From NCBI GenBank assembly GCA_022845955.1, contig AP025576.1:4898001-4962000 (forward strand): a DNA stretch of 64,000 nt. The letters run 5' to 3'. Every line of letters begins with the position of its first letter. Positions within the stretch are counted from its first letter, which is position 1. Of this stretch, positions 62,764 to 64,000 are shown one piece after another. This DNA comes from Lachnospiraceae bacterium. Its GTDB lineage: Bacteria; Bacillota; Clostridia; Lachnospirales; Lachnospiraceae. The position numbers and the translations under genes were made by a program. The notes under the pieces were generated by a model. That model ran no database searches. It worked only from the letters and a program-made list of their open reading frames with translations, and was not told where the DNA came from.

Positions 62764-64000
62764 TCAGATATCTATTACATGGCATGCCTTTTTCAGCGTT
62801 CCCATCAATTCTGTTAAATAATCCGCAATTTCCATGGCATCCACATGCTGCTGCCGCCTGTATGCGGCGATCCTTGCAGTAGGCGGATACGCCATGGGAA
62901 CCAGTTCGCCCGCCTCCAGCAGATTTGCCATATATTCACAGGCTTCCAGAAGATTTTCGGCATCCTGGCTGTGTTCAAAACCCTGATTCTGCCTTGCGGC
63001 ATGCAGAGTCCTTTCTGCCAGGATACAGGCTCTTCTTACATAATCTTCCTGATTTACATCAGAACGGACGGCGCTTTCTCCTCTGTTGCGGAAAAATCCA
63101 CAGATAGCGGACACGATGGACGGATCCCTGACAGTTCCGTCCGGATAAACCACTCCATGCACACGGGACCACATATCCCTGCCTATCATCAGTTCGAACA
63201 GATACCAGCCTATCTGGTATTCATCATGTAGTTCAATAGACATATCATAGGGATTGGCTCTCGCAAGACAGCACATTTCATTATCCAGGACAGGCTTGCC
63301 ATACTTTTCACCCAGCTTTTTCGCATATTCCAGCGCATCCCGCATACGTTTCCTCGTAGGAAAATAATCGTGGAATACTATCACATCAACCAGCTCGGCC
63401 GTCCCGCTCGCCTCCGTTTCGAAGATAAAAATATTCCCCACGCCAATATCATGATCCGGATCCTTGCTTTTCACATACCTGCAGAAATGTCGGACAATTT
63501 CCCATGTTTTTTCCTGTCTGTAACGAAGCAGCTCCATATCCGGACGCTTCTGATAATCCTGTACGTAAGCAGGTTCTTCTTCATACCATGTGACAAAATT
63601 GTCCGTATATCCCGGCTCATTGGCAATATCCCAGAACGCAAGCCCTTCTTCCTGTCCGATTGCCTCATAAAGTGCGTCAAAGTACCGTTCACCGATACAC
63701 CAGCTGGAAGGATCCTCCAGCGTCTTATAAATCGGCCTCAGGCCCGCTTCCAGCATAAATCCGCCCGCCGGGATTTCATCCTCACGAAACCGGAATCCCA
63801 TAAAAATAATGGGATTTGTGGTTATACCGTGTTTCCATGCCGTCTGCACAAAGTCCTTCACATTAGCCAGAAACCTGTCCGGATTCTCTTTATAAAAATC
63901 ATAACTGAGAAAAATCCGCGCACTGTTCAGACGAAGACGTTCGGCATAGCCCATATCTCTGTCCACAATATCATGATGATAATCAGCCCAGAAGGCTCTG
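62764..64000 (-). CDS. GH5-like glycoside hydrolase, 5' end beyond the window
   Basis: About 412 residues are visible and the frame stays open to the window edge, so the N-terminus is missing. The earliest visible part (FWADYHHDIVDRDMGYAERL, then LNSARIFLSYDFY) is the start of a TIM barrel of the cellulase superfamily. Acid/base Glu lies in FWDIANEPG and the nucleophile candidate in KPVLDNEMCC. The C-terminal helical part (about 280-400) is an extra domain. Probably intracellular, as no transporter is visible here. Substrate unknown; the subfamily is not certain. Confidence 0.82.
   Translation of the reverse strand, partial: RAFWADYHHDIVDRDMGYAERLRLNSARIFLSYDFYKENPDRFLANVKDFVQTAWKHGITTNPIIFMGFRFREDEIPAGGFMLEAGLRPIYKTLEDPSSWCIGERYFDALYEAIGQEEGLAFWDIANEPGYTDNFVTWYEEEPAYVQDYQKRPDMELLRYRQEKTWEIVRHFCRYVKSKDPDHDIGVGNIFIFETEASGTAELVDVIVFHDYFPTRKRMRDALEYAKKLGEKYGKPVLDNEMCCLARANPYDMSIELHDEYQIGWYLFELMIGRDMWSRVHGVVYPDGTVRDPSIVSAICGFFRNRGESAVRSDVNQEDYVRRACILAERTLHAARQNQGFEHSQDAENLLEACEYMANLLEAGELVPMAYPPTARIAAYRRQQHVDAMEIADYLTELMGTLKKACHVIDI

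Noticed and set aside
1..64000. tRNA, rRNA, CRISPR arrays or a transposase gene
   Set aside because: None could be recognised; repeats present are palindromic or a two-copy tandem, not spaced CRISPR units.

Overview
This window looks like chromosomal DNA of a spore-forming, plant-glycan-degrading member of the Clostridia, most likely a Lachnospiraceae relative (Eisenbergiella or Hungatella type; genus not determinable by eye). The reasons are strong GGAGG-type ribosome binding sites with some GTG/TTG starts, two YesM/YesN-type two-component systems beside LplABC-type sugar importers, dipicolinate synthase genes, and a GHKL/LytTR pair. I saw no rRNA, tRNA, CRISPR array, prophage or transposase gene.

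Layout. 1-1.0 kb is AT-rich and empty. 1.0-9.4 kb holds single genes: a hybrid sensor kinase, DJ-1/PfpI, an AAA ATPase, a CD3324-type protein coupled to an unknown gene, a nitroreductase, a BlaR1-tail-like membrane protein, YdcF and a GNAT. 9.5-25.4 kb is a rhamnogalacturonan-I-type utilization locus: lipoprotein binding protein, GH2, two permeases, GH43, SGNH esterase and a gutted GH42 on the minus strand, preceded by a YetA/PL26-like exo-rhamnogalacturonan lyase, with a YesN/YesM pair divergent on the plus strand. 25.5-31.2 kb is a patch of small methyltransferases, GNATs and an MFS transporter, one of them clearly AT-rich. 31.3-38.9 kb is a second sugar system: sensor kinase, AraC-type regulator, binding protein, two permeases and an intracellular GH5. 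39.2-43.9 kb is a pentose phosphate operon (rpiA, pgl, gnd, zwf) with a textbook sigma-A promoter overlapped by an inverted repeat. 44.4-50.5 kb contains MazG-like, phosphotransferase, cupin, AraC/GyrI, FlxA-like and GHKL/LytTR genes. 50.6-53.6 kb is repeat-rich: two 256-bp palindromic elements, each with its own exact 7-bp target duplication, bracket an ABM-like/WYL gene pair. 53.7-64 kb has a secreted repeat protein, a zinc-motif-less ROK kinase, a phosphotransferase, asnB, dpaBA, a diguanylate cyclase, an XRE regulator and a GH5-like hydrolase cut by the window edge.

Working together: the two sugar loci import oligosaccharides through ABC systems that lack their own ATPase, hydrolyse them in the cytoplasm and are presumably induced by the adjacent YesM/YesN pairs. 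The most unusual structures are the palindromic MITE-like elements at 50.6 and 52.3 kb, the 162-bp palindrome touching the lyase start, a 20-nt block shared by two upstream regions of the first locus, a 25-nt hairpin shared by the GH2-permease gap and the rpiA leader, and the repeated ACTGTAAT half-sites over the pentose phosphate promoter.
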